Assembly: GCF_900200035.1 (NCBI RefSeq) | Contig: NZ_FZTC01000022.1 | Location: 372,001 to 436,000 of the forward strand | DNA: 64,000 nt | DNA from: Klebsiella grimontii | Lineage (GTDB): Bacteria; Pseudomonadota; Gammaproteobacteria; Enterobacterales; Enterobacteriaceae | Direction: 5' to 3' | Part shown: piece by piece, positions 1-12,329 of the stretch | Layout: every line of letters starts with the position of its first letter | Numbering within the stretch: position 1 is the stretch's first letter | Made by a program: the position numbers and the translations under genes | Notes under the pieces: model-generated | Seen by the model: the letters and a program-made list of their open reading frames with translations, nothing else | Database searches by the model: none | What the model was told of the DNA's origin: nothing

Positions 1-1939
1 GAAAGCCAACTCCGGCCACCCCGGCGCGCCGATGGGCATGGCCGATATCGCAGAGGTGCTGTGGAACGATTTCCTTAAGCACAATCCTGAAAACCCGCAA
101 TGGTACGATCGCGACCGCTTTATTCTCTCCAACGGCCACGCGTCGATGCTGCTCTACAGCCTGCTGCATCTGACGGGCTATGATTTGCCCATCGAAGAGA
201 TAAAAAACTTCCGTCAGCTGCATTCCAAAACGCCGGGCCACCCGGAAATCGGCTATACCCCGGGGGTTGAAACCACCACCGGGCCGCTGGGGCAAGGGCT
301 GGCGAACGCGGTGGGGCTGGCTATCGCCGAGCGCACGCTGGCGGCGCAGTTTAATCAGCCAGACCATGAGATCGTCGACCACTTTACCTACGTGTTTATG
401 GGCGATGGTTGTCTGATGGAGGGGATTTCTCACGAAGTCTGCTCTCTGGCGGGTACGCTAGGACTGGGCAAGCTGATCGGCTTCTACGACCACAACGGCA
501 TTTCCATTGATGGCGAAACCAAAGGCTGGTTTACCGATGACACGGCAAAACGCTTTGAGGCCTATCACTGGCATGTGGTGCATGAAATTGACGGCCACGA
601 TCCCGAAGCCGTGAAGAAAGCGATTCTGGAAGCCCAGAGCGTGAAGGACAAACCCTCGCTAATTATCTGCCGTACGGTGATAGGCTTTGGTTCACCGAAT
701 AAAGCCGGCAAAGAAGAGGCTCACGGCGCCGCGCTGGGAGAACAGGAAGTAGCGCTGGCGCGCCAGCAGCTGGGCTGGCATCACCCGGCGTTTGAGATCC
801 CAAAAGAGATTTACCGGGCCTGGGACGCGCGTGAAAAGGGACAAAAAGCGCAGAAAAGCTGGGAGGAGAAGTTTGCCGCCTATCAGCAGGCCCATCCTCA
901 GCTGGCAGCGGAGTTTACGCGGCGTATGAGCGGCGGACTGCCTGAGTCGTGGGATGAAACGACGCGGAAATATATCGCTGAACTGCAGGCCAATCCGGCG
1001 AAAATCGCCACTCGTAAGGCTTCGCAAAATGCCCTCGATGCCTACGGCCCACATCTACCGGAACTGTTGGGCGGCTCCGCGGATCTCGCGCCGAGTAACC
1101 TGACCATCTGGAAAGGTTCGACTTCGCTGAAAGACGATCCGGCGGGTAACTATATTCACTACGGCGTACGTGAATTCGGGATGACGGCCATCGCCAACGG
1201 CATCGCCCACCACGGCGGGTTTGTACCTTATACCGCCACCTTCCTGATGTTCGTCGAATATGCCCGCAACGCGGCGCGGATGGCGGCGCTGATGAAAGCG
1301 CGGCAAATAATGGTCTATACCCACGACTCCATCGGTCTCGGCGAAGACGGCCCGACGCACCAGGCGGTAGAACAGCTGGCCAGCCTGCGCCTGACGCCAA
1401 ACTTCAGCACCTGGCGACCGTGCGATCAGGTCGAGGCCGCGGTGGCGTGGAAACTGGCGGTAGAGCGTCATAGCGGGCCGACGGCGCTGATCCTCTCCCG
1501 GCAAAATCTGACCCAGATGGCTCGCACGCCGGAGCAGGTACAGAATATCGCCCGCGGCGGCTACGTACTGAAGGACGCCGGCGGCAAGCCGGACCTGATC
1601 CTGATAGCCACCGGTTCAGAGGTCGAGATCACCGTTCTGGCCGCGGAGAAGCTGCTGGCCAAAGGGGTGAACGTGCGCGTAGTCTCCCTGCCATCGACCG
1701 ACGTGTTTGATGCCCAGGATGAAGCCTATCGGGAGTCCGTGCTGCCATCGGACGTCAGCGCCCGCGTCGCCGTGGAGGCCGGGATCGCCGACTACTGGTA
1801 TAAATATGTGGGACTAAAAGGAAAAATTGTCGGCATGACCGGCTACGGTGAATCGGCCCCGGCCGATAAGCTCTTCCCTTACTTCGGCTTTACCGTTGAG
1901 CATATCGTCAGCGTAGGGGACGAGGTACAGAACGGGTAA
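1..1939 (+). CDS. tktB: Transketolase 2, 5' end cut by window
   Basis: Thiamine-diphosphate enzyme of the non-oxidative pentose phosphate pathway; it moves two-carbon ketol units between sugar phosphates in the cytoplasm. The frame is open from base 2, and the first visible residues ([15 protein letters not shown]) match transketolase from about residue 20, so roughly 19 residues lie upstream. The ThDP/Mg motif GDGCLMEG...N, the HSKTPGHPE segment and the second-half motif [16 protein letters not shown] are all present. I call TktB rather than TktA because ypfG and nudK follow, as in E. coli. The C-terminus ([13 protein letters not shown]) differs from E. coli TktB, and the last 32 bases overlap the convergent ypfG. 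Confidence 0.95.
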   Translation, partial: KANSGHPGAPMGMADIAEVLWNDFLKHNPENPQWYDRDRFILSNGHASMLLYSLLHLTGYDLPIEEIKNFRQLHSKTPGHPEIGYTPGVETTTGPLGQGLANAVGLAIAERTLAAQFNQPDHEIVDHFTYVFMGDGCLMEGISHEVCSLAGTLGLGKLIGFYDHNGISIDGETKGWFTDDTAKRFEAYHWHVVHEIDGHDPEAVKKAILEAQSVKDKPSLIICRTVIGFGSPNKAGKEEAHGAALGEQEVALARQQLGWHHPAFEIPKEIYRAWDAREKGQKAQKSWEEKFAAYQQAHPQLAAEFTRRMSGGLPESWDETTRKYIAELQANPAKIATRKASQNALDAYGPHLPELLGGSADLAPSNLTIWKGSTSLKDDPAGNYIHYGVREFGMTAIANGIAHHGGFVPYTATFLMFVEYARNAARMAALMKARQIMVYTHDSIGLGEDGPTHQAVEQLASLRLTPNFSTWRPCDQVEAAVAWKLAVERHSGPTALILSRQNLTQMARTPEQVQNIARGGYVLKDAGGKPDLILIATGSEVEITVLAAEKLLAKGVNVRVVSLPSTDVFDAQDEAYRESVLPSDVSARVAVEAGIADYWYKYVGLKGKIVGMTGYGESAPADKLFPYFGFTVEHIVSVGDEVQNG

Positions 1940-2975
1940 CCCATAGCGTGGGCCAGGCGTCTGGCCCCTGCCAGTTATCACACTGCGGCTGCTGCGCGTA
2001 GCGTACCAGGCTAAAGCGCTGGCCGTCATAGCGCCAGCGCGTTTGCGTCCCGCAGTCGCCGGGCGCGCGCCCTTTATCCAGCGTCACCAGCTCCTGGCGT
2101 CGATCGTCGTAGCGGGCGTTCACCAGCTCGACGTCACGCGGCACATCGCCGGGCGGCTGGAAAGGCAGCGTAAGCCGTAGCGGATGAGCAATATACGGTT
2201 GCTGACGCGACACCAGCCAGGCCAGCCAAATCGTGTTGTAGGCGCCCGCTTCGCAGCTGGTCATCAGCAAAACCTTATCGTCGGTTAGCGCGGCAACCCG
2301 CACCTCGCGGCGAAACGGATCCAGCGAACAGGCGCTGCTGTTCATGCGCTCGTTGCCGTAATCCATTAAATCGTTAAGTTCATCGCGGCTGAGGGGCGAT
2401 TGCGCGACGTCGATTCTCGCTACCGACCGCAGCGCCGGCGCAGGCGGAACGCTGAGCGGCGGCTCTTCCCCCTTCCCCACCCACGCGGTTTCGCTCCCCA
2501 CGCGCTTCTGCCGGTTATCGATAAACAGCAGAGCGGCTTTCAGCCCCTGTAGAGAGATACTCTGTAGGCCATTTTCAAGCGTCATCGTCTGCGCGTCCTG
2601 CACCTGCTGCAGGAAAGCATCAATGGTGACGCTATCGTCGGTTTTAAGCAGTTTGTCGGCGATCTGCCAATGTTTATCGCCCAGGGACAGGGGTTTACCA
2701 TCGAGGCGAAGGCGCGGCGCAATGGGCGCCAGCGCCGCGACCGGGTTGCCCACGCCGCCGAGCTCAATACGCAGGCTGGCGCTGGTGGCCGCCCCGGCGC
2801 TGCGGGTGAGGGTCATGACCAGGCCGTGATGCAGCCCGACGTTGCGGGCCACGCAGAAGTTCTGATTGTTGCAGGTTACCTGCCAGTCATTGAAGAGCTG
2901 TTGCGCCGGCGCCGCCCGCACCAGCGACGTCGGCAGTAAACCGAAAAGCAGAAATAAAATAACCCGATGCAACAT
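1908..2975 (-). CDS. ypfG: DUF1176 family periplasmic protein YpfG
   Basis: Conserved enterobacterial protein of unknown function, 355 residues (E. coli about 347). I chose the ATG at 2975 because it gives [22 protein letters not shown], a typical cleavable signal peptide, so the product should be exported. The longer reading frame to 3044 would put 23 polar residues in front of it. Four or more cysteines in the mature part (CNNQNFC, SSACS, CGTQ, PQCDNW) suggest disulfides. The C-terminus runs past the usual TLWVTR ending by about seven residues, which produces the tail-to-tail overlap with tktB. It lies 78 bases downstream of nudK on the same strand. Confidence 0.88.
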   Translation of the reverse strand: MLHRVILFLLFGLLPTSLVRAAPAQQLFNDWQVTCNNQNFCVARNVGLHHGLVMTLTRSAGAATSASLRIELGGVGNPVAALAPIAPRLRLDGKPLSLGDKHWQIADKLLKTDDSVTIDAFLQQVQDAQTMTLENGLQSISLQGLKAALLFIDNRQKRVGSETAWVGKGEEPPLSVPPAPALRSVARIDVAQSPLSRDELNDLMDYGNERMNSSACSLDPFRREVRVAALTDDKVLLMTSCEAGAYNTIWLAWLVSRQQPYIAHPLRLTLPFQPPGDVPRDVELVNARYDDRRQELVTLDKGRAPGDCGTQTRWRYDGQRFSLVRYAQQPQCDNWQGPDAWPTLWVTRSVPRPLR

Positions 2976-3053
2976 GAGCGGCACAACCCCGGAAAAAACG
3001 CCATACACAGCGGCTATGTTCACCAGCGGCGAGGTTTTACTCAATCGGATTTA

Positions 3054-3638
3054 TCAGAGATCCCCGTTCATCAGCCCGGAGGTTTGCAAATACTGCAGCA
3101 GGATCACCGCTTTGCCATCGCGGATCTCCCCGTTCGCCATCATCTCCAGCGCCCGATGATAAGGGAGCTCCAGCACCTCAATATCTTCATCATCAACGCC
3201 GCCGCCATCGTTGGCCCGCTGAGTATCGTCATATTCGGCAATAAAGAAATAGATAAGCTCGGTGACGCCGCCGGGCGACATAAACAGTTCAAACAGTTTG
3301 CGCACTTCACCGACTTCGAAGCCGGTCTCTTCAATGGCTTCTTTACGCACGCACTCCTCCGGCTCGTCGCTGTCCAGCAGCCCGGCGCAGGTTTCGATCA
3401 GCATCCCGTCTTCGTTGCCGTTTATCCAGGTCGCGATGCGGAACTGGCGAACCAGCACGACGGTCTGCTTATGGCGGTTATACAGCAAGATGGTAGCGCC
3501 GTTGCCGCGATCGTAGACTTCGCGTCTATGGCGAACCACGCTGCCGTCGCTGCGCGTCAGTTCATAGGTCATGTTGCGCAGAACGAACCAGTTTTCGGAG
3601 AGGATTTTATCTTTGATAACGTTGATATTGAGTGACAT
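3054..3638 (-). CDS. nudK: GDP-mannose hydrolase (Nudix), NudK
   Basis: Nudix pyrophosphatase that splits GDP-mannose to GMP and mannose-1-phosphate; 194 residues (E. coli 191). The Nudix box is visible around residues 85-107 as [23 protein letters not shown], with the REAxEETG core carrying the metal-binding glutamates (here RKEAIEETG). The conserved flanks [15 protein letters not shown] and [10 protein letters not shown] match the NudK branch rather than NudF. It sits between aegA and ypfG on the minus strand, with 58 bases separating it from aegA. The N-terminal dozen residues differ from E. coli, but the start is the only suitable ATG. Confidence 0.93.
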   Translation of the reverse strand: MSLNINVIKDKILSENWFVLRNMTYELTRSDGSVVRHRREVYDRGNGATILLYNRHKQTVVLVRQFRIATWINGNEDGMLIETCAGLLDSDEPEECVRKEAIEETGFEVGEVRKLFELFMSPGGVTELIYFFIAEYDDTQRANDGGGVDDEDIEVLELPYHRALEMMANGEIRDGKAVILLQYLQTSGLMNGDL

Positions 3639-3696
3639 ACGGGCCCCACAGCGTGAAATAACGATATCATACTACGCTGCGGAACCCGCTTTGTCG

Positions 3697-5706
<2,010 letters not shown>

Positions 5707-5797
5707 CTATCTATTACCCGACAAAACGGTGCCGGAACAATGTGCATTTGCACAGGTTGCCGATTTTTTGGTAATAACCCGAGGTGGATCAATTTTT

Positions 5798-5811
5798 TTG
5801 ACTTAAATGAA
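5798..5811 (-). promoter_or_regulatory. Candidate FNR site for aegA
   Basis: TTGACTTAAATGAA on the plus strand (TTCATTTAAGTCAA on the aegA strand) matches 8 of the 10 defined bases of TTGAT-N4-ATCAA. It lies 137-150 bases upstream of the aegA ATG. E. coli aegA is known as an anaerobically expressed, FNR-dependent gene, which supports the assignment. The sequence match alone is modest. Confidence 0.35.
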
Positions 5812-5943
5812 ATTACGTTTTATTTAGCTAAGTAATAATGGTCACGTTTGCGGCGGCGCGCAGAGAAGCAGGCGCTGATAGAGATAGAAGGAGAGTTCTT
5901 TACGCTGCCATAAAAGGCACACGATAAATTACACTATCTCCTT

Positions 5944-5961
5944 ATTTTCTCCACGATTGCC
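5944..5961 (+). promoter_or_regulatory. BaeR box upstream of acrD
   Basis: ATTTTCTCCACGATTGCC matches 15 of 18 positions of the BaeR consensus as I recall it, TTTTTCTCCATDATTGGC. It lies in the same orientation as acrD, about 72 bases before the ATG. In E. coli and Salmonella the envelope-stress regulator BaeR activates acrD and mdtABC, so presence and position fit. A possible -10 element (TAGAGT, 5976-5981) lies 14 bases downstream. Confidence 0.75.
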
Positions 5962-6033
5962 TGAGGGCTTGCCGCTAGAGTGTCACAGGCTGTGCAATAA
6001 CAAAAAAATGTGCAAAATGAGGTCCTAATTCTG

Positions 6034-9000
6034 ATGGCGAATTTTTTTATCGATCGCCCCATTTTTGCGTGGGTTCTGGCAATCCTTTTATGCCTGACCG
6101 GTACCCTCGCAATTTTGTCGCTTCCCGTTGAGCAATATCCTGAACTTGCCCCACCCAACGTGCGGATCACAGCAAACTATCCCGGCGCTTCGGCACAGAC
6201 GCTGGAAAATACCGTCACTCAGGTTATCGAGCAGAATATGACCGGCCTCGACAACCTGATGTATATGTCATCCCAGAGCAGCGGCACCGGACAGGCCACC
6301 GTGACGCTGAGCTTTACCGCCGGAACCGACCCGGATGAAGCCGTCCAGCAGGTGCAGAACCAGCTGCAATCGGCGATGCGTAAGCTCCCACAGGCCGTCC
6401 AGAACCAGGGCGTAACGGTACGCAAAACCGGGGATACCAATATCCTGACGATCGCCTTCGTCTCCACCGACGGCAGCATGGATAAACAGGATATCGCCGA
6501 CTACGTCGCCAGTAATATTCAGGACCCGCTCAGCCGGGTGAATGGCGTCGGCGACATTGACGCTTATGGTTCCCAGTATTCGATGCGCATCTGGCTCGAT
6601 CCGGCCAAGCTCAACAGCTTTCAAATGACGGCAAAAGACGTCACCGATGCCATCTCTTCGCAGAACGCGCAGATCGCCGTCGGCCAGTTGGGCGGCACGC
6701 CATCGGTGGACAAACAGGCGCTCAACGCGACGATTAATTCACAATCGCTGTTACAAACGCCGGAACAGTTCCGTGATATTACCCTGCGGGTTAATCAGGA
6801 CGGTTCGGAGGTCACCCTCGGTGACGTCGCCACCGTCGAGATGGGAGCGGAAAAATACGATTACCTCAGCCGCTACAACCGCCAGGCGGCGTCCGGGCTG
6901 GGGGTTAAGCTGGCCTCTGGCGCAAACGAAATGGCGACCGCCGAACGCGTGATCGACCGCCTGAACGAACTCTCCCAGTACTTCCCGCACGGCCTGGAAT
7001 ATAAAGTCGCTTACGAAACTACCTCATTTGTGAAGGCATCGATTACCGACGTGGTGAAAACGCTGCTTGAGGCCATCGCGCTGGTGTTCCTCGTGATGTA
7101 TCTGTTCCTGCAAAATTTCCGCGCCACGCTGATCCCGACCATCGCCGTTCCGGTAGTGCTGATGGGGACCTTTGCCGTCCTCTACGCCTGCGGCTACAGC
7201 ATTAACACTTTAACCATGTTCGCGGTGGTGCTGGCGATAGGCCTGCTGGTGGACGATGCCATCGTAGTGGTGGAGAACGTCGAGCGTATCATGAGCGAGG
7301 AGGGCCTCTCGCCGCGGGAAGCGACGCGAAAATCCATGGGTCAGATCCAGGGCGCGCTGGTCGGTATCGCCATGGTGCTATCGGCGGTATTTGTGCCGAT
7401 GGCCTTCTTCGGCGGCACCACCGGCGCGATCTACCGCCAGTTCTCGATTACCATTGTCTCGGCGATGGTGCTGTCGGTTCTGGTGGCGATGATCCTGACG
7501 CCAGCGCTGTGCGCCACGCTGTTAAAACCGGTTCACAAAGGCGAAACCCACGGACAGCGGGGCTTCTTCGGCTGGTTTAACCGCACCTTTAACCGTAACG
7601 CCAGCCGCTACGAAACCGCGGTCGGCAAAATTCTTCATCGTTCGCTACGCTGGATAATGATCTACGTCCTGCTGCTGGGCGGAATGGTCTTTCTGTTTCT
7701 GCATCTGCCTACGTCGTTCCTGCCGCTGGAAGACCGCGGCATGTTTACCACCTCGGTGCAGTTGCCAAGCGGTTCGACCCAGCAGCAAACCCTGAAGGTG
7801 GTGCAGCAGGCGGAAGACTACTTCCTGAACAATGAGAAGCAAAATGTTGAATCGGTGTTCGCGACCATCGGTTCCGGCCCCGGCGGCAACGGCCAGAACG
7901 TGGCGCGTATGTTCGTACGCCTGAAAGACTGGGACCAACGCGATCCCACCACCGGCTCCTCTTTCGCCATCATCGAACGCGCAACCAAAGCGTTTAACAA
8001 AATTAAAGAAGCCCGCGTCTTTGCCAGCAGCCCGCCGGCCATCAGCGGTCTGGGCAGCTCCGCCGGTTTCGATATGGAACTGGAGGATCACGCGGGCAAC
8101 GGGCACGAAGCGCTGATGGCCGCCCGCGATACCCTGCTGGAGCTGGCCGCTAAAAATAACCAGCTCACCCGCGTGCGCCACAACGGCCTCGACGACAGCC
8201 CGCAGCTGCAGGTGGATATCGATCAGCGTAAAGCGCAGGCGCTGGGCGTCTCTATTGACGATATCAACGACACGCTGCAGACCGCGTGGGGATCAAGCTA
8301 CGTCAACGATTTTATGGACCGCGGCCGCGTGAAGAAGGTCTACGTTCAGGCGGCGGCGCCGTATCGCATGCTGCCGGACGATATCAATCTGTGGTACGTA
8401 CGCAACAGCAGCGGCACGATGGTGCCCTTCTCCGCCTTCGCCACCTCGCGCTGGGAGACCGGTTCACCGCGTCTGGAGCGCTACAACGGCTACTCGGCGG
8501 TAGAAATCGTCGGTGAAGCCGCGCCGGGCGTCAGTACCGGTACCGCCATGACGCTTATGGAGGAGCTGGCCCAGCAGCTGCCGAACGGCTTTGGCCTCGA
8601 ATGGACGGCGATGTCCTATCAGGAACGCCTCTCCGGGGCGCAGGCGCCAGCGCTTTACGCCATCTCGCTACTGGTGGTGTTCTTGTGCCTGGCGGCGCTG
8701 TACGAAAGCTGGTCGGTGCCGTTCTCGGTGATGCTGGTGGTGCCGCTGGGGGTTATCGGCGCGCTGCTGGCGACCTGGATGCGCGGTCTGGAAAACGATG
8801 TCTATTTCCAGGTGGGCCTGCTGACGGTAATCGGCCTGTCGGCGAAAAACGCCATTCTGATCGTCGAATTTGCCAATGAACTGAATCAGAAAGGCGAAGA
8901 TCTGCTTACCGCCACGCTCTCCGCCTGCCGCCAGCGTCTGCGGCCAATCCTGATGACCTCGCTGGCGTTTATCTTCGGCGTACTGCCAATGGCCACCAGT

Positions 9001-9147
9001 ACCGGGGCGGGCTCCGGCAGCCAGCATGCCGTCGGCACCGGGGTAATGGGCGGGATGATCTCCGCCACGGTGCTGGCTATCTTCTTCGTGCCGCTGTTCT
9101 TCGTGCTGGTGCGCCGCCGCTTCCCGCTCAAGGAGCGGCCGCAATAA
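6034..9147 (+). CDS. acrD: RND efflux pump AcrD
   Basis: Inner-membrane proton-driven RND transporter that exports aminoglycosides and other hydrophilic or anionic drugs, working with AcrA and TolC. The product is 1037 residues, identical in length to E. coli AcrD. I chose ATG 6034 ([21 protein letters not shown]) because it matches the family start and has TGAGGT upstream; the frame to 6010 adds eight residues. The [18 protein letters not shown] segment in TM4 carries the paired aspartates of the proton relay, and twelve hydrophobic segments flank two large periplasmic loops. A strong terminator follows at 9192. Confidence 0.96.
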   Translation: MANFFIDRPIFAWVLAILLCLTGTLAILSLPVEQYPELAPPNVRITANYPGASAQTLENTVTQVIEQNMTGLDNLMYMSSQSSGTGQATVTLSFTAGTDPDEAVQQVQNQLQSAMRKLPQAVQNQGVTVRKTGDTNILTIAFVSTDGSMDKQDIADYVASNIQDPLSRVNGVGDIDAYGSQYSMRIWLDPAKLNSFQMTAKDVTDAISSQNAQIAVGQLGGTPSVDKQALNATINSQSLLQTPEQFRDITLRVNQDGSEVTLGDVATVEMGAEKYDYLSRYNRQAASGLGVKLASGANEMATAERVIDRLNELSQYFPHGLEYKVAYETTSFVKASITDVVKTLLEAIALVFLVMYLFLQNFRATLIPTIAVPVVLMGTFAVLYACGYSINTLTMFAVVLAIGLLVDDAIVVVENVERIMSEEGLSPREATRKSMGQIQGALVGIAMVLSAVFVPMAFFGGTTGAIYRQFSITIVSAMVLSVLVAMILTPALCATLLKPVHKGETHGQRGFFGWFNRTFNRNASRYETAVGKILHRSLRWIMIYVLLLGGMVFLFLHLPTSFLPLEDRGMFTTSVQLPSGSTQQQTLKVVQQAEDYFLNNEKQNVESVFATIGSGPGGNGQNVARMFVRLKDWDQRDPTTGSSFAIIERATKAFNKIKEARVFASSPPAISGLGSSAGFDMELEDHAGNGHEALMAARDTLLELAAKNNQLTRVRHNGLDDSPQLQVDIDQRKAQALGVSIDDINDTLQTAWGSSYVNDFMDRGRVKKVYVQAAAPYRMLPDDINLWYVRNSSGTMVPFSAFATSRWETGSPRLERYNGYSAVEIVGEAAPGVSTGTAMTLMEELAQQLPNGFGLEWTAMSYQERLSGAQAPALYAISLLVVFLCLAALYESWSVPFSVMLVVPLGVIGALLATWMRGLENDVYFQVGLLTVIGLSAKNAILIVEFANELNQKGEDLLTATLSACRQRLRPILMTSLAFIFGVLPMATSTGAGSGSQHAVGTGVMGGMISATVLAIFFVPLFFVLVRRRFPLKERPQ

Positions 9148-9191
9148 TCGGGACGCGCCCTGACGATATTTTCGCCGGGGCCAAATAACAG

Positions 9192-9219
9192 AAAAGGCGA
9201 CCGGACAGGTCGCCTTTTT
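9192..9219 (+). terminator. acrD terminator
   Basis: An eight-base-pair stem, AGGCGACC (9195-9202) with GGTCGCCT (9208-9215), has a five-base loop and runs into T5. A-residues before the stem give some bidirectional character towards the minus-strand ypfM. Confidence 0.88.
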
Positions 9220-9284
9220 CATGTGGTCGCTTCAACTGCATTATTATTCTGCCTGTGAAATCGCCATGCTTTTATTGCGGAAAA

Positions 9285-9344
9285 CTATTTACGAAGCATG
9301 CCTTCGATAAAGTCTTTCCAGTTCCCCAGTTCGTGTTCAATCAT
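9285..9344 (-). CDS. ypfM: Small protein YpfM (19 residues)
   Basis: Reading the minus strand from ATG 9344 to TAG 9285 gives MIEHELGNWKDFIEGMLRK. This differs from my memory of the E. coli small protein YpfM by a single residue (R to H at position 4). An AGAGAGG ribosome-binding site lies directly upstream. The gene is far below normal ORF-calling length, but the conserved sequence, position (between acrD and yffB) and strand all agree. The peptide is amphipathic with no obvious membrane segment; its function is unknown. Confidence 0.88.
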   Translation of the reverse strand: MIEHELGNWKDFIEGMLRK

Positions 9345-9729
9345 AATAGCCTCTCTTATTATTATGGGTGATTTTATGCAAATTCATTGATGGTTAAAAG
9401 ATGGTTTGCGCTATCGCTCTGATGACTATCATTACCCCCCTGCTGAATACCCCTTTCATTCGTAAGTACTATGAGCCTAATTTGAGCAATTTAATGTGAC
9501 CAACAGCAACATTTAGCAACATTTGCACATCAGCCTATCGTGCCAGGATCGCCCTGCCGCTAGCAGTAGCCGCCGTTCAGCGCGCAAAAAATGTTCAGAG
9601 TGTAAACCTGGATATATATCAGGGGGAAAAAATGATATTTATTAAAACAATTCACGTATTATTTATTGAAGGCTTATATATTCGGAAGAATCTTAGCTAA
9701 TCATTTAATTCAACGGGAAAGGTTTAATC
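9345..9729. other. ypfM-yffB intergenic region
   Basis: These 385 bases between the divergent ypfM and yffB contain the promoters of both genes. They also contain a candidate 22-codon ORF at 9632-9700. The stretch is clearly more AT-rich than its neighbours. An imperfect palindrome, CCTGGATATATATCAGG (9607-9622), sits just before that ORF's GGGGG-type ribosome-binding site. Confidence 0.6.
9632..9700 (+). CDS. Candidate 22-residue small ORF
   Basis: ATG 9632 is preceded by AGGGGGAAAAA, a strong and well-spaced ribosome-binding site. It opens a frame of 22 codons starting MIFIKTIHVLFIEGLYIRKN and ending at TAA 9700, 29 bases before yffB. I do not recognise the peptide; it is hydrophobic in the middle and basic at the end. 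It could be a real small protein, a leader peptide for yffB-dapE, or chance in AT-rich DNA. The evidence is only the ribosome-binding site and the position. Confidence 0.35.
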   Translation: MIFIKTIHVLFIEGLYIRKNLS

Positions 9730-10083
9730 ATGCTCACCATGTACGGGATAAAAAACTGCGACACCATAAAAAAGGCCCGCCGCTGGCTGGAAGCCCAGCA
9801 GATAGAATATCGTTTTCATGATTATCGTGTCGACGGTCTGGATCGCAGTTTATTAGATACCTTTATCGCTGAACTCGGCTGGGAAGCGCTGCTTAACACC
9901 CGAGGGACAACGTGGCGCAAGCTGGACGAAACGGTCCGCGCCGGTATCAATAACGCCGACGCAGCGGCGAAACTGATGCTGGAAATGCCGGCAATCATTA
10001 AACGCCCATTGCTCTGCGCGCCCGGTCAGCCTATGCTGCTGGGTTTCAGTGAATCAAGTTATCAGCAGTTTAACGAGGTGTAG
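9730..10083 (+). CDS. yffB: ArsC/Spx-family reductase-like protein YffB
   Basis: Thioredoxin-fold protein of the arsenate-reductase/Spx family, 117 residues (E. coli YffB 118). The N-terminal [15 protein letters not shown] carries the single family cysteine (Cys10), and the cis-proline segment PAIIKRPLL is intact near residue 90. It lacks a CxxC pair. Its substrate is not established, and glutathione-linked reduction has been proposed for homologues. It ends three bases before the dapE start, so the two are probably co-translated. Confidence 0.93.
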   Translation: MLTMYGIKNCDTIKKARRWLEAQQIEYRFHDYRVDGLDRSLLDTFIAELGWEALLNTRGTTWRKLDETVRAGINNADAAAKLMLEMPAIIKRPLLCAPGQPMLLGFSESSYQQFNEV

Positions 10084-10086
10084 TCT

Positions 10087-11214
10087 ATGTCTTGCCCGGT
10101 CATTGAGCTGGCTCAGCAGCTTATTCGCCGCCCTTCCCTCAGCCCCGATGATGCGGGATGCCAGGCGTTAATGATTGAACGTCTGCGTGCGATTGGCTTT
10201 ACCGTTGAACCGATGGATTTCGGGGATACCCAAAACTTCTGGGCCTGGCGCGGGCGCGGGGAAACGCTGGCGTTCGCCGGTCATACCGATGTCGTCCCGT
10301 CGGGCGATGCCGATCGCTGGATTAACCCCCCTTTTGAGCCGACTATTCGCGACGGCATGCTGTTTGGCCGCGGCGCGGCCGATATGAAAGGCTCGCTTGC
10401 GGCGATGGTGGTTGCCGCCGAGCGCTTTGTCGCCCAGTATCCGGACCATAAAGGCCGTCTGGCCTTTCTGATCACCTCGGATGAAGAGGCCAGCGCCAAA
10501 AACGGCACCGTTAAGGTTGTGGAAGCGCTGATGGCGCGCAACGAGCGTCTGGACTACTGCCTGGTCGGTGAACCCTCAAGCACCGAAGTCGTCGGCGATG
10601 TGGTGAAAAACGGCCGTCGCGGCTCGCTGACCTGCAACCTGACCATTCACGGCGTGCAGGGGCACGTGGCCTATCCGCACCTCGCCGATAACCCGGTTCA
10701 CCGCGCCGCGCCGATGCTGGCGGAGCTGGTGACTATCGAGTGGGATAAGGGCAACGAATTTTTTCCGCCGACCAGTATGCAAATCGCCAACGTGCAGTCC
10801 GGGACCGGCAGCAACAACGTGATTCCCGGCGATATGTTCGTCCAGTTCAACTTCCGCTTTAGTACCGAGCTGACCGACGAAATGATTAAAGCGCGCGTCG
10901 TGGCGCTGCTGGAGAAATACGCGCTGCGCTACAGCGTTGACTGGTGGCTCTCGGGTCAGCCGTTCCTGACCAGCCGCGGTAAGCTGGTTGATGCGGTGGT
11001 TAACGCCATTGAGCACTATAATGAAATAAAACCGCAGCTGCTGACTAACGGCGGCACCTCCGATGGGCGTTTTATCGCGCGTATGGGGGCGCAGGTGGTT
11101 GAACTGGGGCCAGTGAACGCCACCATTCATAAAATAAACGAGTGTGTGAATGCCGCCGACCTCCAGCTGCTAGCGCGGATGTACCAGCGCATCATGGAAC
11201 AGCTGGTCGCCTGA
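10087..11214 (+). CDS. dapE: Succinyl-diaminopimelate desuccinylase
   Basis: Dinuclear zinc M20 hydrolase that removes succinate from N-succinyl-LL-diaminopimelate, in the lysine and peptidoglycan precursor pathway. The product is 375 residues, as in E. coli. Visible ligands and catalytic residues are His66 and Asp68 in HTDVVPSGD, the Asp of GAADMKGS, the Glu pair in [12 protein letters not shown], the Glu of GEPSS, and the C-terminal His in [11 protein letters not shown]. It lies in the yffB-dapE-ypfN unit, 27 bases before ypfN. dapA lies 6 kb away in the same window. Confidence 0.97.
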   Translation: MSCPVIELAQQLIRRPSLSPDDAGCQALMIERLRAIGFTVEPMDFGDTQNFWAWRGRGETLAFAGHTDVVPSGDADRWINPPFEPTIRDGMLFGRGAADMKGSLAAMVVAAERFVAQYPDHKGRLAFLITSDEEASAKNGTVKVVEALMARNERLDYCLVGEPSSTEVVGDVVKNGRRGSLTCNLTIHGVQGHVAYPHLADNPVHRAAPMLAELVTIEWDKGNEFFPPTSMQIANVQSGTGSNNVIPGDMFVQFNFRFSTELTDEMIKARVVALLEKYALRYSVDWWLSGQPFLTSRGKLVDAVVNAIEHYNEIKPQLLTNGGTSDGRFIARMGAQVVELGPVNATIHKINECVNAADLQLLARMYQRIMEQLVA

Positions 11215-11241
11215 CGGCATCAATAGAGAAGAGGTAAGCGC

Positions 11242-11445
11242 ATGGATTGGCTAACGAAATACTGGTGGGTTCTGGTGTTGGTATTTTTGGTGGGCGTGAT
11301 GATTAACGTGATTAAAGATCTGACCCGCGTTGACCACAAAAAATTCCTCAACAATAAGCCGGACCTGCCGCCGCATCGCGACTTCAACGACAAGTGGGAC
11401 GATGACGACGACTGGCCGAAGAACGACCCGTCGAAGAAGAAGTAA
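11242..11445 (+). CDS. ypfN: UPF0370 small membrane protein YpfN
   Basis: A 67-residue protein with one N-terminal membrane helix (about residues 6-25, [17 protein letters not shown]) followed by a strongly charged tail rich in D, K, N and P ([18 protein letters not shown]). It matches the enterobacterial UPF0370 family, whose function is unknown. GAAGAGG precedes the ATG. It probably shares a transcript with dapE. Confidence 0.92.
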   Translation: MDWLTKYWWVLVLVFLVGVMINVIKDLTRVDHKKFLNNKPDLPPHRDFNDKWDDDDDWPKNDPSKKK

Positions 11446-11553
11446 GCAATTTATTTCAGATTGCAGCAAAGACATCGCCCGGTCCACGCAACGCTTCCGC
11501 CTGCGGGACCGGTAGCCAGGACAGATGCGCAGCATCGCCTCCGGGATTTTTAT

Positions 11554-12252
11554 TTACAGCAGTTCAATAATATCGCTGTCTTTTGGCGTGCTACCGCTGA
11601 GCGCTTCGTCGAAATAGTGCTTCGGTACGGTAAAGCGCAGATGATCGAGGGCAAACTGCATACTGCGATCGTCAATCGCGTGCCCCAAATCTTCAACAAT
11701 ATCCAGCGTCACGTCACCGCCGGCCTGCTGCAGCGCCTCCTGCCCCGCCACCGCCCACGCCAGATCGATCACCCGATCTTCGCCGCCGTGGATCAGGTGC
11801 ACGGTGGTCGCGGTCGTCGCCGTCTCCGGCAGCGTCGCATAGCGGCCGTTAAAGGCGATCACCCGCGATGCCAAACCCGGCTCGGCTTTAATGCTCTCCA
11901 GCGACATAATCGCCCCCTGCGAGAAGCCGATCAGCGCCGTCGCCTGCGGGCTGACGCCGCTCTTCTGTTGCCAGTAGCGAACCGTTTCAATGAAGGTCGG
12001 CATGATCGCATCCACGCGCTGCTGGCGGTTTTCTTCGCTGACGCCCTGCACGGAGAACCACTGGCGCCCCGGAGGCGGGCCGCACGGCTCCGCGCCGCCG
12101 ATGCTGACGATCAGCGCTTCGGGAAAGAGCGGCGCAAACCAGCTGCCGATTTGCCCCATTGCCACCGGGTTATCGCCGACGCCATGAAACAGCAGCAGCA
12201 GTTGCTGTGCAGGTGTCGCGGGACTTTGAACAATAAAATGATCGTGTTTCAT
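11554..12252 (-). CDS. ypfH: Alpha/beta-hydrolase YpfH
   Basis: Serine hydrolase of the phospholipase/carboxylesterase type, 232 residues. It shows the oxyanion strand LLLFHGVGDN near residue 23, the nucleophile elbow GFSQGA near residue 110, an Asp in HGGEDRVID, and a final His in DLGHAIDD. E. coli YpfH is reported to have carboxylesterase activity on short esters. I chose ATG 12252 because GGAGACAG lies upstream and MKHDHFIVQSP matches the family; the frame to 12312 adds 20 residues. It is the last gene of a ypfJ-tmcA-ypfH series, starting 77 bases after tmcA stops. Confidence 0.9.
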   Translation of the reverse strand: MKHDHFIVQSPATPAQQLLLLFHGVGDNPVAMGQIGSWFAPLFPEALIVSIGGAEPCGPPPGRQWFSVQGVSEENRQQRVDAIMPTFIETVRYWQQKSGVSPQATALIGFSQGAIMSLESIKAEPGLASRVIAFNGRYATLPETATTATTVHLIHGGEDRVIDLAWAVAGQEALQQAGGDVTLDIVEDLGHAIDDRSMQFALDHLRFTVPKHYFDEALSGSTPKDSDIIELL

Positions 12253-12329
12253 GGCTGTCTCCTTAATGTCTGCAAGGAAGTTTACGCCGCAGGCGAAATA
12301 TGACCATGCCATTTAGCTGAAGGAGTTAG

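Noticed and set aside
11446-11553. Terminator between ypfN and ypfH
   Set aside because: Short complementary pieces exist (TGCGGGACC and GGTAGCC area), but no stem with a T-run could be supported.
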